Shown here: positions 7,866 through 17,207 of the stretch, piece after piece
How the letters are laid out: each line of letters starts with the position of its first letter
How positions within the stretch are numbered: position 1 is the first letter of the stretch
Origin: Cellvibrio japonicus Ueda107
Lineage (GTDB): Bacteria; Pseudomonadota; Gammaproteobacteria; Pseudomonadales; Cellvibrionaceae
NCBI RefSeq assembly: GCF_000019225.1
Contig: NC_010995.1
Location: 3,170,501-3,234,500 of the forward strand
Direction: 5' to 3'
DNA length: 64,000 bases
Translations under genes and position numbers: made by a program
The notes under the pieces: model-generated
Databases searched by the model: none
What the model was told of the DNA's origin: nothing
Seen by the model: the letters and a program-made list of their open reading frames with translations, nothing else

Positions 7866-9593
7866 CTACTGAACGCTATAGCTGGCCATTTTGACACGCA
7901 GCAGGTGTGGACGATCGGTAAAATTCAACCCCCAGTCAGTCTGGTCACCATTCCAAACACGCTCCATGACCCACTTACCTTTTTCAAACCGCCCTTCTTC
8001 TACTCGTTCAATCATAAATTTCTTACCCGCTAATTCTTGCGAAGGTTTAAATTCAACCCTTGCCTTATAAGCCGTCACCAAGTATTCGTTATCATCCAGC
8101 TGGGCTATTAATGCTCCACCTGCTGCCGGCGTATTACCCTCTGGCGGGGTAACCCAGAACATGGGGCGACCATAGGTCACTTCTGCATCCCAGAGCCCCA
8201 AATCCAATTGCTGGGTCAAGGCACTCGCCCGATCTTTCTTATGCTGTTCCTTTTCTTCCGGCGTCGCTTCCGCATTCCATATTTTTTGAGTTTCTGTGGT
8301 GCTATCCAATGGCTCAGCTACACCCCAGACCTGGCCTTGGTAACTCAACCTGGCCCACTCGCGCATCATTGGGTTAACCAGGCGATACACTTGGGCAAAC
8401 TGTTCAATCGTTTCATCGTTATAGACTTTGGCGCCGAGTGGATAATTGGTGTAGTCAGTATCGTCCATACCGAAAGGTGAAAAGCCGATCCCCCCCTTAC
8501 CCAAGGTGGGGAATAGATAACGTGCAAAAGGTTGATCATTACCAATTTCGGCAACAAACAACGCATTATCCGGACGGGTATAAAGTTCTAATACCTTACT
8601 AACAGTTTTATAATCGCGGAAATAAATATCAGGGGCAATTAAATCAATATTAGGTGCCGCTGCCTTCCAGATATGCAAGACATTATCGGTGCCACCACCA
8701 CTGGAATATTGGCCGGGTAATCCCGGGTTAAATGGATTACGCAGGGCCACATTGACATACATCGGCAGGTTTTTAATAGCTTTACCCGCCACGGTAACCT
8801 CATCGCAATAGCGCGCAATCTGGTACGCATGGAAAAACTCATCGGCATCCCTTCCGAACACCTGAGACCAGGTACCAGGCTTTAATTGCAGTTTTTGTAT
8901 CAGGTCATCAGGAACCGCTGCATTAAAGACTGCCTGTGCCATCGGTGAATAATCGCGCACGGCGCCATAGGTACCTACTTCATTTTGCACCTGCACCATA
9001 ATGACGGTATGGTCTTTATCGCGCTTGGCCAGATATTTCATCAACTCAACAAAAGCCTTTTTATCTGCCGCCAAAGTATTTTGGCCCAATGGAGACAACG
9101 AATTCAGGGTATCGCCATCCTCTTTTACAACGCGGGGAAAGCGCGCATTATCCAGTTTCACCCAAGCCGGGGCATAATGGGGAGCATTATTTTTCCAGGT
9201 GGCAAACCACAGCAACACCAACCTTACCTTGCGTTGACGCGCCTCTTTTAGCAACACATCAACAAAGGAGAAATCAAACTGTCCCTCTACTGGCTCAATT
9301 TGTTCCCAGGCAACCGGAATACTTAACGTATTCGCCCCCATTTTTTCCATGGAAGGCCATACGTCTTTCAAGGCATCGGGATAATTACTGGAGTTGTTGG
9401 TTTGCGATCCCAAAATAATGTAAGGAGCGCCATCTACCATCAAGGCATGTTTGCCATTATTGGATAACAACTCAGGAAGTGGTGCGGCAACACAGGTGGC
9501 AGATAATAAGCCACAGCCCAATGCAACACTCAATCGACGCCATAAATTCACGATGACGGTGGGGAAACACTTATCGTTGTTGGTTTTCCACAT
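7866..9593 (-). CDS. bgl35A: GH35 beta-galactosidase, secreted/periplasmic
   Basis: Removes beta-1,2-galactosyl residues from xyloglucan side chains, exposing xylose for the neighbouring alpha-xylosidase. It is 575 residues, with an N-terminal signal peptide (hydrophobic RLSVALGCGLLSATCVAA, cleavage about residue 37). The (beta/alpha)8 domain carries the GH35/GH42-clan acid/base in VQVQNEVGTYG (E205) and the nucleophile in LFVAEIGND (E349). A beta-rich C-terminal domain follows. AGGGG lies upstream of the ATG. The gene is separated from the TonB receptor upstream by a strong terminator (9744-9776), so it probably has its own promoter in 9594-9743, although I found no convincing -35/-10 pair. 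Matches the characterised C. japonicus Bgl35A from memory. Confidence 0.95.
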   Translation of the reverse strand: MWKTNNDKCFPTVIVNLWRRLSVALGCGLLSATCVAAPLPELLSNNGKHALMVDGAPYIILGSQTNNSSNYPDALKDVWPSMEKMGANTLSIPVAWEQIEPVEGQFDFSFVDVLLKEARQRKVRLVLLWFATWKNNAPHYAPAWVKLDNARFPRVVKEDGDTLNSLSPLGQNTLAADKKAFVELMKYLAKRDKDHTVIMVQVQNEVGTYGAVRDYSPMAQAVFNAAVPDDLIQKLQLKPGTWSQVFGRDADEFFHAYQIARYCDEVTVAGKAIKNLPMYVNVALRNPFNPGLPGQYSSGGGTDNVLHIWKAAAPNIDLIAPDIYFRDYKTVSKVLELYTRPDNALFVAEIGNDQPFARYLFPTLGKGGIGFSPFGMDDTDYTNYPLGAKVYNDETIEQFAQVYRLVNPMMREWARLSYQGQVWGVAEPLDSTTETQKIWNAEATPEEKEQHKKDRASALTQQLDLGLWDAEVTYGRPMFWVTPPEGNTPAAGGALIAQLDDNEYLVTAYKARVEFKPSQELAGKKFMIERVEEGRFEKGKWVMERVWNGDQTDWGLNFTDRPHLLRVKMASYSVQ

Positions 9594-9743
9594 GAGACTC
9601 TATACCCCTGTTTTCTATAACTTATAGATATGATTTTTTTGCACAGGAATCTTAATCAATTTGAACGTCATTGGGTTTTCTTTTCTGCGTTTTTTACCCA
9701 TGTTTACACAGGAAAATACGGTTTATTTCAATTGTAAAAAAAT

Positions 9744-9776
9744 AAACCTGTGCCTGAATAAATCAGACACAGGTTT
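9744..9776 (-). terminator. Terminator after the TonB-dependent receptor
   Basis: Stem of 9 bp plus 4 bp with one mismatch (9744-9757 with 9763-9776, AAACCTGTG.../...CACAGGTTT). On the minus strand it is followed by a long T-rich tract (TTTATTTTTTT). It lies 15 bases past the receptor stop. Confidence 0.88.
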
Positions 9777-9791
9777 CTACTGTACGCTTAT

Positions 9792-12692
9792 TTAAAAACG
9801 AGCGCGCAGGCCTACAGCAAAGCGAGCATCCTGAGCATAGGAGTAGGCAATATTATCACCCGCGCCATTCTGATCCATGATCCCGATGGTTTTCTCCTTG
9901 AGCAGATTAGTTGCCTCTGCAGTAATCGTGTAATTATCAAGGAAGGTATAGCTGATGGACGCATCCAGTTGACCATAGTCATCGTTATACACAGGGATTG
10001 AGGCTTTGCCTGACCAATCCGGGAAATCTGGATTAAATCCGTTTCCACCCCAAGCAATCAGGTACTTGCTACGCCAAGAATAAGCCAAACGAGCAGAGAA
10101 GCCATCCTTTTCATACATACCCACCAAGTTAAAGGCATTTTTGGATAACTGATCAACTGGCAATTGACCATAGGCAGACCCATCTGTGTCTACAGGTGCT
10201 GCTCCTGAAGTACCATTCGAATTAGGCAACGAGACATCAGCCTTACTATCTATATAAGTGTAGTTAGCTTGAATACCTAACCCATCAAATGGGGCTGGTA
10301 ATGTATCAAAGAATTTATTGATGCCGATCTCCAAGCCATTGATATCACCACTGCCAACATTATCCAACCACGTAGCTGTTCCTGAGAAGTCTCCAATCGC
10401 ATAAGGAGCGGTTTTCTTTTTGAAAAATCCTTCAACTTGTTTATTAAACAAAGCCGCATAAACCATACCGCCAAGATCATCAAAATACCACTCAATGGAT
10501 AAGTCAAACTGAGTAGCTTCCATTGGCTTAAGATATGGATTGGTATCTTGATTCAAATTGTAGGCTCTGATAATACCTGTTTCCTGATCGATATTAGGAT
10601 CAACCGTAACGAATGCCTGCATATCTGAAAATGATGGTGCCCAGATAGCTTTAGATGCGGCAAAACGAATATATACATCATCCGTTGCTCGCATACGCAG
10701 GTTAAAACTAGGCAACACATGAGTGTCACTGACCTTGGCTTCTAGCGGCTGTGTTATACGTGGCACTACAACCACATCACCAACTTTCCCTTCATTGACA
10801 ACCAAAGTACCTGAAGCAGTATTATCAGTCTGCACAACTCGCACACCTAAATTACCATCAATAGGCAGTGCCAAATCATCAAAACCATAGTTGGCCATCA
10901 TGTACATAGCCATCGATTTTTCAGACTGAAGATTTCTGTAATCTGGATTACTAAGACGATTCCACTCTATATATACCTGTGAATCACATGCCCATGAAAA
11001 TGGCTCGTCAGGACAAGTGCTGTTAATTGCATCTGTAGTAGCTCTGAAGTTTTTAACGGCCGCAGCAGAATACAAATAACCCGCTGCTGGAACAGTCACG
11101 TCACCGCGCTGGAAGTCACTAAACTTGTACAATGCCAAATATTCTTCTGCCTGTCCCTCAGTAACCTTAGGCAAAGTATTTTTATCGTATCCATTAAACC
11201 ATGTGGCATAACGAGTATTCCAATCATAGCCAGTGTTAATATTATCGGCTTCTTTCTCGGAATATCTCACCCCAGCTTTTATTGATTTAACTACAGCTCC
11301 TTCGAAATCATATTCCGCATCAAAACGAGCTGTTTTCGCTTCGGCATTGTTTCTTTCAAAGTGAGTCATTTGCTGACCCAGACTATAATTTGAGTAATCC
11401 GCCATGTATTGAGGATCAATCAAAATGGTCGGTGTTTCTGAGCCCATACCATCCATGTACGCCTCTGCGGGAATTACCTTTAACCCCAGAGTGTAATCAT
11501 CAACTTTTGCCTCCGCTTTTACGTATTGAAAATCTGCTGAGAATTTCCAATGATCGTCTGGAGACCATTTAACACCAGTAGAGTAATCTGTAGTTTTGGA
11601 GACATTATTTGCCCAGCGGGTGCTGGTACCAAAATCCAATCCCCAATCTGCCGGATTTGCTACAGTCACGGTACCAGATCTCATAGCACCATTGTCACTG
11701 TAAACCCAATCATTATCTGCAGTTGGTACTAATGCCTGGTCACCATTACCACCTTCTAAAAAGAAAGCATTTTCATCGTATGTAGTATCGTGCTTACTCC
11801 GGAAAGCCGTAAAGTAAACTTCTGCTTGGTCATTAGGTGCCCATTGCAAAGCGAGGTATGCACCTTCGCGTGTGCTCTGATAGTCGTTGCGACGCCAATC
11901 TACCCCTTTGGAGACCCATACATCGTCCCCATCAATTGTTCTCGGCAAATAAGGACGAGTGTAAACCTGATCTGAACGGCTCGCCAAATCGGAGGTAGAT
12001 GCGTTAATCAGAACACCAAATTCACCAACCGCTGTCTCCCAGCGATTGCTATACAATCCCGAGTACTCACCATTGGTTTCTTTTAATTGATCGCCATAGT
12101 TAGCTTTGGCAGAAACACTGATCAATTGTTCATCCGAGTCAAAAGGCATGCGTGTACGCAGATTGACCGTACCACCCAACCCACCTTCAATCATGTCTGC
12201 TGATGGGCTTTTATAGGTATCAACCGCATACATCAACTCGGCGGGAACATCTTCAAAACTTAAACCACGACCGCTGGCCGCAGAGAATACATCGCGACCA
12301 TTCAACTCGGCACGAACCTGGGTCAAACCGCGAATAGCCACACCACTACCTTCAGCAGCAGGATGCTCTGCATCGTTATTGGTATAGCGACCAACAGATA
12401 CACCAGGCACACGTTGCAACGCTTCTGTAACGCTGCGATCGGGCAATTTACCGATGTCTTCTGCAACCAGCGAATCGACGATAGTTGACGCATTTCGCTT
12501 GATATCCTGTGCAGACTGAATACTTGCACGCTGTCCAGTAACGATAACCTCTTCTACCTGATCAGCATTTTTTGAGTCCTGCGCCACTGCTGGCATCGAA
12601 GCAGCCCCAACCATCAAGGATAACCCTGATGCCATACCGATATAAACGGGTAGTTTTTTTCTCAAAAATTGTTTCTTATTGTTAGTTGTCAT
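9792..12692 (-). CDS. TonB-dependent outer-membrane receptor of the xyloglucan locus
   Basis: Outer-membrane beta-barrel, 966 residues, thought to import xyloglucan oligosaccharides using TonB/ExbBD energy. Visible parts: signal peptide (MTTNNKKQFLRKKLPV..., cleavage after AVAQ about residue 38), TonB box EEVIVTG (about 47-53), plug domain with DIGKLPDRSVTEALQRVPGV, VAIRGL and GGTVNLRTRMPF, and a barrel ending in ...FAVGLRARF with the terminal Phe typical of BAM substrates. The type is the proteobacterial polysaccharide receptor (TIGR01782-like) rather than a SusC; there is no SusD-like partner. The start has CTGGAG upstream. It follows afc95A by 87 bases, so both are probably one transcript. 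The substrate is inferred from the flanking GH31, GH35 and GH95 enzymes. Confidence 0.95.
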   Translation of the reverse strand: MTTNNKKQFLRKKLPVYIGMASGLSLMVGAASMPAVAQDSKNADQVEEVIVTGQRASIQSAQDIKRNASTIVDSLVAEDIGKLPDRSVTEALQRVPGVSVGRYTNNDAEHPAAEGSGVAIRGLTQVRAELNGRDVFSAASGRGLSFEDVPAELMYAVDTYKSPSADMIEGGLGGTVNLRTRMPFDSDEQLISVSAKANYGDQLKETNGEYSGLYSNRWETAVGEFGVLINASTSDLASRSDQVYTRPYLPRTIDGDDVWVSKGVDWRRNDYQSTREGAYLALQWAPNDQAEVYFTAFRSKHDTTYDENAFFLEGGNGDQALVPTADNDWVYSDNGAMRSGTVTVANPADWGLDFGTSTRWANNVSKTTDYSTGVKWSPDDHWKFSADFQYVKAEAKVDDYTLGLKVIPAEAYMDGMGSETPTILIDPQYMADYSNYSLGQQMTHFERNNAEAKTARFDAEYDFEGAVVKSIKAGVRYSEKEADNINTGYDWNTRYATWFNGYDKNTLPKVTEGQAEEYLALYKFSDFQRGDVTVPAAGYLYSAAAVKNFRATTDAINSTCPDEPFSWACDSQVYIEWNRLSNPDYRNLQSEKSMAMYMMANYGFDDLALPIDGNLGVRVVQTDNTASGTLVVNEGKVGDVVVVPRITQPLEAKVSDTHVLPSFNLRMRATDDVYIRFAASKAIWAPSFSDMQAFVTVDPNIDQETGIIRAYNLNQDTNPYLKPMEATQFDLSIEWYFDDLGGMVYAALFNKQVEGFFKKKTAPYAIGDFSGTATWLDNVGSGDINGLEIGINKFFDTLPAPFDGLGIQANYTYIDSKADVSLPNSNGTSGAAPVDTDGSAYGQLPVDQLSKNAFNLVGMYEKDGFSARLAYSWRSKYLIAWGGNGFNPDFPDWSGKASIPVYNDDYGQLDASISYTFLDNYTITAEATNLLKEKTIGIMDQNGAGDNIAYSYAQDARFAVGLRARF

Positions 12693-12779
12693 GATTTTCT
12701 CCAGTTTAAGTTATTAGAACACCCCTAAAACAATCTTCCGCTGCACACTTATTGGTATCAGCATCTGCACAGCCCAGGT

Positions 12780-15209
12780 TTACTTCTGCATACTCAAGAG
12801 ATACTCGCCGCCTTCCTTGACATTGATAACTACTTCCCCTTGCCGACAGCGAACCGGCCTGGTTTTCGCCAGCCCTTTTTGCGCAATCCTGAATTGACAG
12901 ACGTCGACCAATGCCGAACTGCGCATACGTATCCGGCCAGTATGATTTGACCGTAAATACAATGTGGTTAACGATTTGTTAGTCCATTGCATATCGAGTG
13001 TTATTCCACCTCTTGCGCGCAAACCGCGAACATTACCTGTTGCCCAGGCGTCGGGTAGCGCAGGTAAAAACTCAATAACACCGTTGTGACTTTGTACCAG
13101 CATTTCTGCAACGCCGGCGGTTGCACCGAAATTACCGTCAATTTGGAACGGAGGGTGATTGTCCCAAAGGTTTGGCAAAGTGCTGCGTTGTAATTGTTCA
13201 CCCAGGACTTTATGGGCACGATTACCATCCAGCAGGCGCGCCCAGAAATTAACTTTCCACGCCTGTGACCACCCGGTACCACCATCACCGCGGGCATTCA
13301 GTGTTGTGCGTGCTGCCTGCAGCAGTTCCGGCGTTTTACGGGGATCTATATAGCGCCCGGGATGAAGCGCAAATAAATGAGAAATATGGCGGTGATCATT
13401 TTTGGGATCGTCAATATCTTCTTTCCATTCCTGTAATTGTCCCCAGGAGCCGATACGAATGCCTCGATCCATATTTTTTAAAGTCTGGTCTACAAGGCGC
13501 TTGAATTTCTTATCCCCCACCAGTGCTGCTGCCTCAGAGGTATTACGCAACAGATCAAAGACTATCTGCTGCGACATTGCGGCACCGGTCGTAAATGGCC
13601 CATGTTCCGGCGAAAAGCTGGGGGTTACGACCCATAAGCCATCACGTGGATCTTTCACCAGGAAATCCAGCCAGAACTCTGCTGCGCCTTTCATTAAGGG
13701 ATAAGCCCTGTTGCGCAAAAAAGCCTGATCGCCAGAGAATAGAAAATGCTCATAATAATGTTGTGCCAACCAGGCACCGGCCTCGGGTTGCCAGAATGCC
13801 GTTGGCCAATCAATCACACCGGTAAAGCCCCAGATATTGGTATTTAAAAATAACGCCCATCCTTTGCTGACATCGGCAATACGCTGTGCGGAGATGTTCC
13901 CCGGTTCCACCAAACTATCGACAAAATCAAAATAAGGCTGCATCAATTCCGGCAAATTGGCGGTTTCTGCCAGCCAATAATTCATTTGCAGGTTGATATT
14001 GACATGGTAATCCGCATTCCATGGCGGCGTAATGGAGTTATTCCATACGCCCTGTAAATTTGCCGGCAGTGAACCAGGGCGAGAAGACGCGATAAGAAGG
14101 TAACGACCGAATTGAAAATAGATTGCTTCCAGGCTGCGATCCAATGCCGCATTACCGGTTTTGTATTGAGCCAATAATGCTGGTGTTGCCAGTGAGTGCA
14201 CTCCCTGGCCTATATCCAGGGCCACTCGCTTATAGAGAGACTGATAGTCCTGCGTATGGCGTGCCAACAGCTGTGCATAGTTTTTTTGCAATGCAGCAGC
14301 CAGCGTATTGCTAATCTTTTGCTGTGCATAGGATGCATCCGCCTGGCGATAGTGCGGATAACGCTGTGCATAATTGGTAGCGGCCGCGAACACAATAGTC
14401 ACAGCATCTGCCCTTTTCACCTGAAGCGACTGCTGCCCGCTGTTATCGAGGTTGCCCCCTTCAGCAACAACAGCAATGCGCGCGGCAAATCCCAGTTTGT
14501 TATCTTGCAGTTCACCCACTATATCCAGCTGATTACCCTCTATACGGGTGGTCACCTGGCGATTATCGGGGGTACGCAAACCAACACGCAGGTGTATTTG
14601 CCCTGGCTTATCGGCACTTAAACGCACCACAATCACTCCATCGGGATAACTGGCAAAGTACTCCCGCGTGTAAGTCACACCCTCTTGCTGATAACCCAGG
14701 ATGACCCGCCCCTCATCAAGGGAGAGGCGTCTGTTGTATTTGATGACACCGCTGTCATTTTCGGGAAAGGAAAGAATAAGATCCCCGAACGTTTGATAAT
14801 CCCCATACCCCAGGATTTTTCGCCCCATCAGTTCAGCCGCTTTCTCCGGTGAAATAGATCCATCCTTGCGGATACTATCGCGCACCTTTGCCAAGGCACT
14901 TGCCTGGGATTCAGCGGGAATACCAAAATCGTAACCACGCACAGACCCGGGGCCACCGGTCCACAGGGTTTTTTCGTTGAATTGGATAATGTCCTGTTCA
15001 ACTCCACCACTGATTACAGCACCCATAGCACCATTACCAATAGGCAGCCCTTCCCGCTCCCAATCCGTTGCGGGGCGGTCGAATGCTATCGCCAGGGGAA
15101 CTGATTCCCGGGACACCTCTGCGCTCATGGCCAAACCTCCCCCAGACAGGAAAGTCAGCAATAAGCAGCAACGGCAAATCAGGTGTTGGGTATTAACAGA
15201 AAGTGTCAT
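12780..15209 (-). CDS. afc95A: GH95 alpha-L-fucosidase
   Basis: Inverting 1,2-alpha-L-fucosidase that strips the terminal fucose from fucosylated xyloglucan side chains. It is 809 residues with an N-terminal signal peptide (LICRCCLLLTFLSGGGLAMSA). Next come the GH95 N-terminal beta-domain (ATDWEREGLPIGNGAMGAV, FNEKTLWTGGPG), an alpha/alpha6 barrel and a C-terminal beta-domain. Catalytic signatures are the general-acid segment LQEWKEDIDD (E594 candidate), the asparagine pair in DYHVNINLQMNYW (N404, N406) that activates water, and QIDGNFGATAG near residue 740. A good sigma-70-type promoter lies at 15243-15271, so this is the first gene of the afc95A-TBDT transcript. Corresponds to the known C. 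japonicus Afc95A by domain type and context. Confidence 0.95.
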   Translation of the reverse strand: MTLSVNTQHLICRCCLLLTFLSGGGLAMSAEVSRESVPLAIAFDRPATDWEREGLPIGNGAMGAVISGGVEQDIIQFNEKTLWTGGPGSVRGYDFGIPAESQASALAKVRDSIRKDGSISPEKAAELMGRKILGYGDYQTFGDLILSFPENDSGVIKYNRRLSLDEGRVILGYQQEGVTYTREYFASYPDGVIVVRLSADKPGQIHLRVGLRTPDNRQVTTRIEGNQLDIVGELQDNKLGFAARIAVVAEGGNLDNSGQQSLQVKRADAVTIVFAAATNYAQRYPHYRQADASYAQQKISNTLAAALQKNYAQLLARHTQDYQSLYKRVALDIGQGVHSLATPALLAQYKTGNAALDRSLEAIYFQFGRYLLIASSRPGSLPANLQGVWNNSITPPWNADYHVNINLQMNYWLAETANLPELMQPYFDFVDSLVEPGNISAQRIADVSKGWALFLNTNIWGFTGVIDWPTAFWQPEAGAWLAQHYYEHFLFSGDQAFLRNRAYPLMKGAAEFWLDFLVKDPRDGLWVVTPSFSPEHGPFTTGAAMSQQIVFDLLRNTSEAAALVGDKKFKRLVDQTLKNMDRGIRIGSWGQLQEWKEDIDDPKNDHRHISHLFALHPGRYIDPRKTPELLQAARTTLNARGDGGTGWSQAWKVNFWARLLDGNRAHKVLGEQLQRSTLPNLWDNHPPFQIDGNFGATAGVAEMLVQSHNGVIEFLPALPDAWATGNVRGLRARGGITLDMQWTNKSLTTLYLRSNHTGRIRMRSSALVDVCQFRIAQKGLAKTRPVRCRQGEVVINVKEGGEYLLSMQK

Positions 15210-15534
15210 GGTTATAATATGGTATATATGACTATTAGATTTATCTTATGCCATTATTTTTATCGGTGCAAGCGTTATTACCTATGCAACAACAATCATT
15301 TTGGCGCCTGCTACAAAAGGAAACAGCCCTCTACAAACAAGCATTCGATATAAGATCACCGCAACAGCACGTCACTGCCCGCTCAACGTAAGGCCTTCAC
15401 CTCATTTCCGCTGCCATAAACACAATCCCGGCACCTTTTTCCGTTGTCCAGCTAACCAGAAACAGACAAGGAACCGGGAAAATACTCAATGGGTTAAACG
15501 CTTGGAATAAATCAGGAAATGGCAGACATAACGG
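15210..15534. other. 325-bp non-coding region between afc95A and the halogenase gene
   Basis: Both flanking genes are on the minus strand. The end near afc95A holds the promoter listed at 15243-15271 and an AT-rich leader. The remainder (about 15300-15530) contains no convincing gene, hairpin terminator or repeat. Regulator-binding sites may lie here but I cannot identify one. Confidence 0.4.
15243..15271 (-). promoter_or_regulatory. Sigma-70-type promoter of afc95A
   Basis: TTGCAC (15271-15266) and TAAGAT (15248-15243) on the minus strand with a 17-base spacer. The -10 element is 33 bases before the afc95A ATG, so the leader would be short, about 27 bases. No strong Shine-Dalgarno is visible. 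Confidence 0.65.
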
Positions 15535-17022
15535 TTACTCAACCGTTCGAAGAAATTCAGCATGGGACATTGCATGCTGGCAGCCCTTGTGGATGGCGCT
15601 TTTCATTTTAGCCATGATACTGCGGGCCTTATCCACATCCAGCTGAGGCTCAACACTACCAAGGGGCTCTCTGCCAAATCCATAAAACATGCTAATCCAG
15701 CTCTCTTCTTTAAAAGATTCCTGCTCTATGAGTTTTATATCGCCGGATGACGCAAAAATCGCTATTTTTTCTTCGAGTGTTGCAGGGATTGGCATATCCC
15801 TGACGTACTGCCAGAACGGCCCATCACAACCATTCAATTTGTAGTGCAGAATAATAAAATCCCGGATTCGCTCATATTCAAGCCGGTTCAAGCGGTTTGC
15901 TTCTGCAACATGCTTCTCATTGATTTCAAAATTAACCAGGAAAGCGGCCAGCTTTGCGATACCGGTTTGAATCAATGAAATACTGGTTGACTCCAACGGC
16001 TCTAAAAAACCACTGGAAAGCCCGATAGAAACACAGTTTTTGTACCAGAAAGAATCCCGCATACCCGTTTTGAACCTGATAAGCCGTGGATCTGTCACCG
16101 GCTCGCCGGCCAAGTGGCCGAGCAACTCCTGTCGCGCCTGGTCATGGGCGATAAACTGGCTGGAATACACATAACCATTACCAACACGATGCTGTAATGG
16201 AATGTGCCACTGCCAACCGGCAGTTCTGGCCGAGGATCGGGTAAATGGATCAGGATCAACAACGCGGGTGGTCTGGATCGCAACAGCACTGTCACATGGC
16301 AACCAATGGCTCCAATCTTCGTAGCCAACACCCAGTGTTTTCCCAATTAATAAGGCCGGAATTCCAGTGCAATCAATAAACAGATCGCCACTTATCACCA
16401 TACCGGATTCCATGTGTAGGGAACTGATATACCCCGTTGTTGCATCCAGCTGCACACGTTCCACCTTGCCTTCTATACGGCTGACGCCTCTTTTCTCAGC
16501 GTATTCGCGCAAAAATTTTGCAAATAGAGACGCATCAAAATGATAGGCATAGTTGTACCAGGCTAATTTACTGTCCTGGTCAAACGAGGGTAAGGCAAAC
16601 TTCCCTGCCCTGGCCAATTGGGTGCACAGGCAGAATGCCTCCAGCCCTTCTTCATAATCCTGTTTCTTTTGGGACCACCAGGTTTTGTGGAAAGGGCGAT
16701 CCTCCAGCGGAACACCATAGCCCGCAAAGGGGTGAAAGAATGACTTACCTGCCCCAGCCCACTCCACAAATTCAATGCCCAGTTTAAATGTCGCATTGGT
16801 AGCACGAAGAAACTCACTTTCCCTGATATTCAAGCCCTTAAGAAATTGATGGATACCCGGTACGGTCGCTTCACCAACACCGATAGTACCTATTTGATCG
16901 GACTCAATAAGGGATACGCGAATACCGGTCTTATCCAACCAGTGCGCCAAATAGGCTGCAGACATCCACCCCGCCGTACCTCCGCCAACAACCACAATGC
17001 TAGAAACCGGTGCAGACACCAT
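15535..17022 (-). CDS. Flavin-dependent tryptophan halogenase family protein
   Basis: A 495-residue FADH2-dependent halogenase-like protein. It shows the N-terminal FAD motif VVVGGGTAGWMSA, the GWQWHIP signature (about residues 269-275) that excludes monooxygenation, the candidate catalytic lysine in NATFKLGIEF (K80, compare K79 of PrnA), and the glutamate in SSGFLEPLESTSI (E341, compare E346 of PrnA). I place the start at 17022: a perfect AGGAGG lies five bases before that ATG, inside the extension that begins at 17040. Such genes are often found next to TonB receptors in cellvibrios and xanthomonads; their substrate is usually unknown. No partner flavin reductase is in the window. It has no recognised step in xyloglucan breakdown, so membership in that regulon is uncertain. 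Confidence 0.88.
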   Translation of the reverse strand: MVSAPVSSIVVVGGGTAGWMSAAYLAHWLDKTGIRVSLIESDQIGTIGVGEATVPGIHQFLKGLNIRESEFLRATNATFKLGIEFVEWAGAGKSFFHPFAGYGVPLEDRPFHKTWWSQKKQDYEEGLEAFCLCTQLARAGKFALPSFDQDSKLAWYNYAYHFDASLFAKFLREYAEKRGVSRIEGKVERVQLDATTGYISSLHMESGMVISGDLFIDCTGIPALLIGKTLGVGYEDWSHWLPCDSAVAIQTTRVVDPDPFTRSSARTAGWQWHIPLQHRVGNGYVYSSQFIAHDQARQELLGHLAGEPVTDPRLIRFKTGMRDSFWYKNCVSIGLSSGFLEPLESTSISLIQTGIAKLAAFLVNFEINEKHVAEANRLNRLEYERIRDFIILHYKLNGCDGPFWQYVRDMPIPATLEEKIAIFASSGDIKLIEQESFKEESWISMFYGFGREPLGSVEPQLDVDKARSIMAKMKSAIHKGCQHAMSHAEFLRTVE

Positions 17023-17207
17023 GACAGCCTCCTGATTCATTTATTATTTTCGGAATTATTAACATCAAATAGTCAGATAGATAATATCACACACCTTTGC
17101 AAGGTTGCGCCTAGTCCCCAGGATGGCATGGGTGTTGCTCCTACTGTTTTATCGCAATACCAACTACCTGCTCGCCCTACTCCGGCGTCACCACAGGGCA
17201 AACAACC

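Noticed and set aside
17023..17040. Earlier ATG for the halogenase
   Set aside because: The AGGAGG lies within it, directly before the next ATG.
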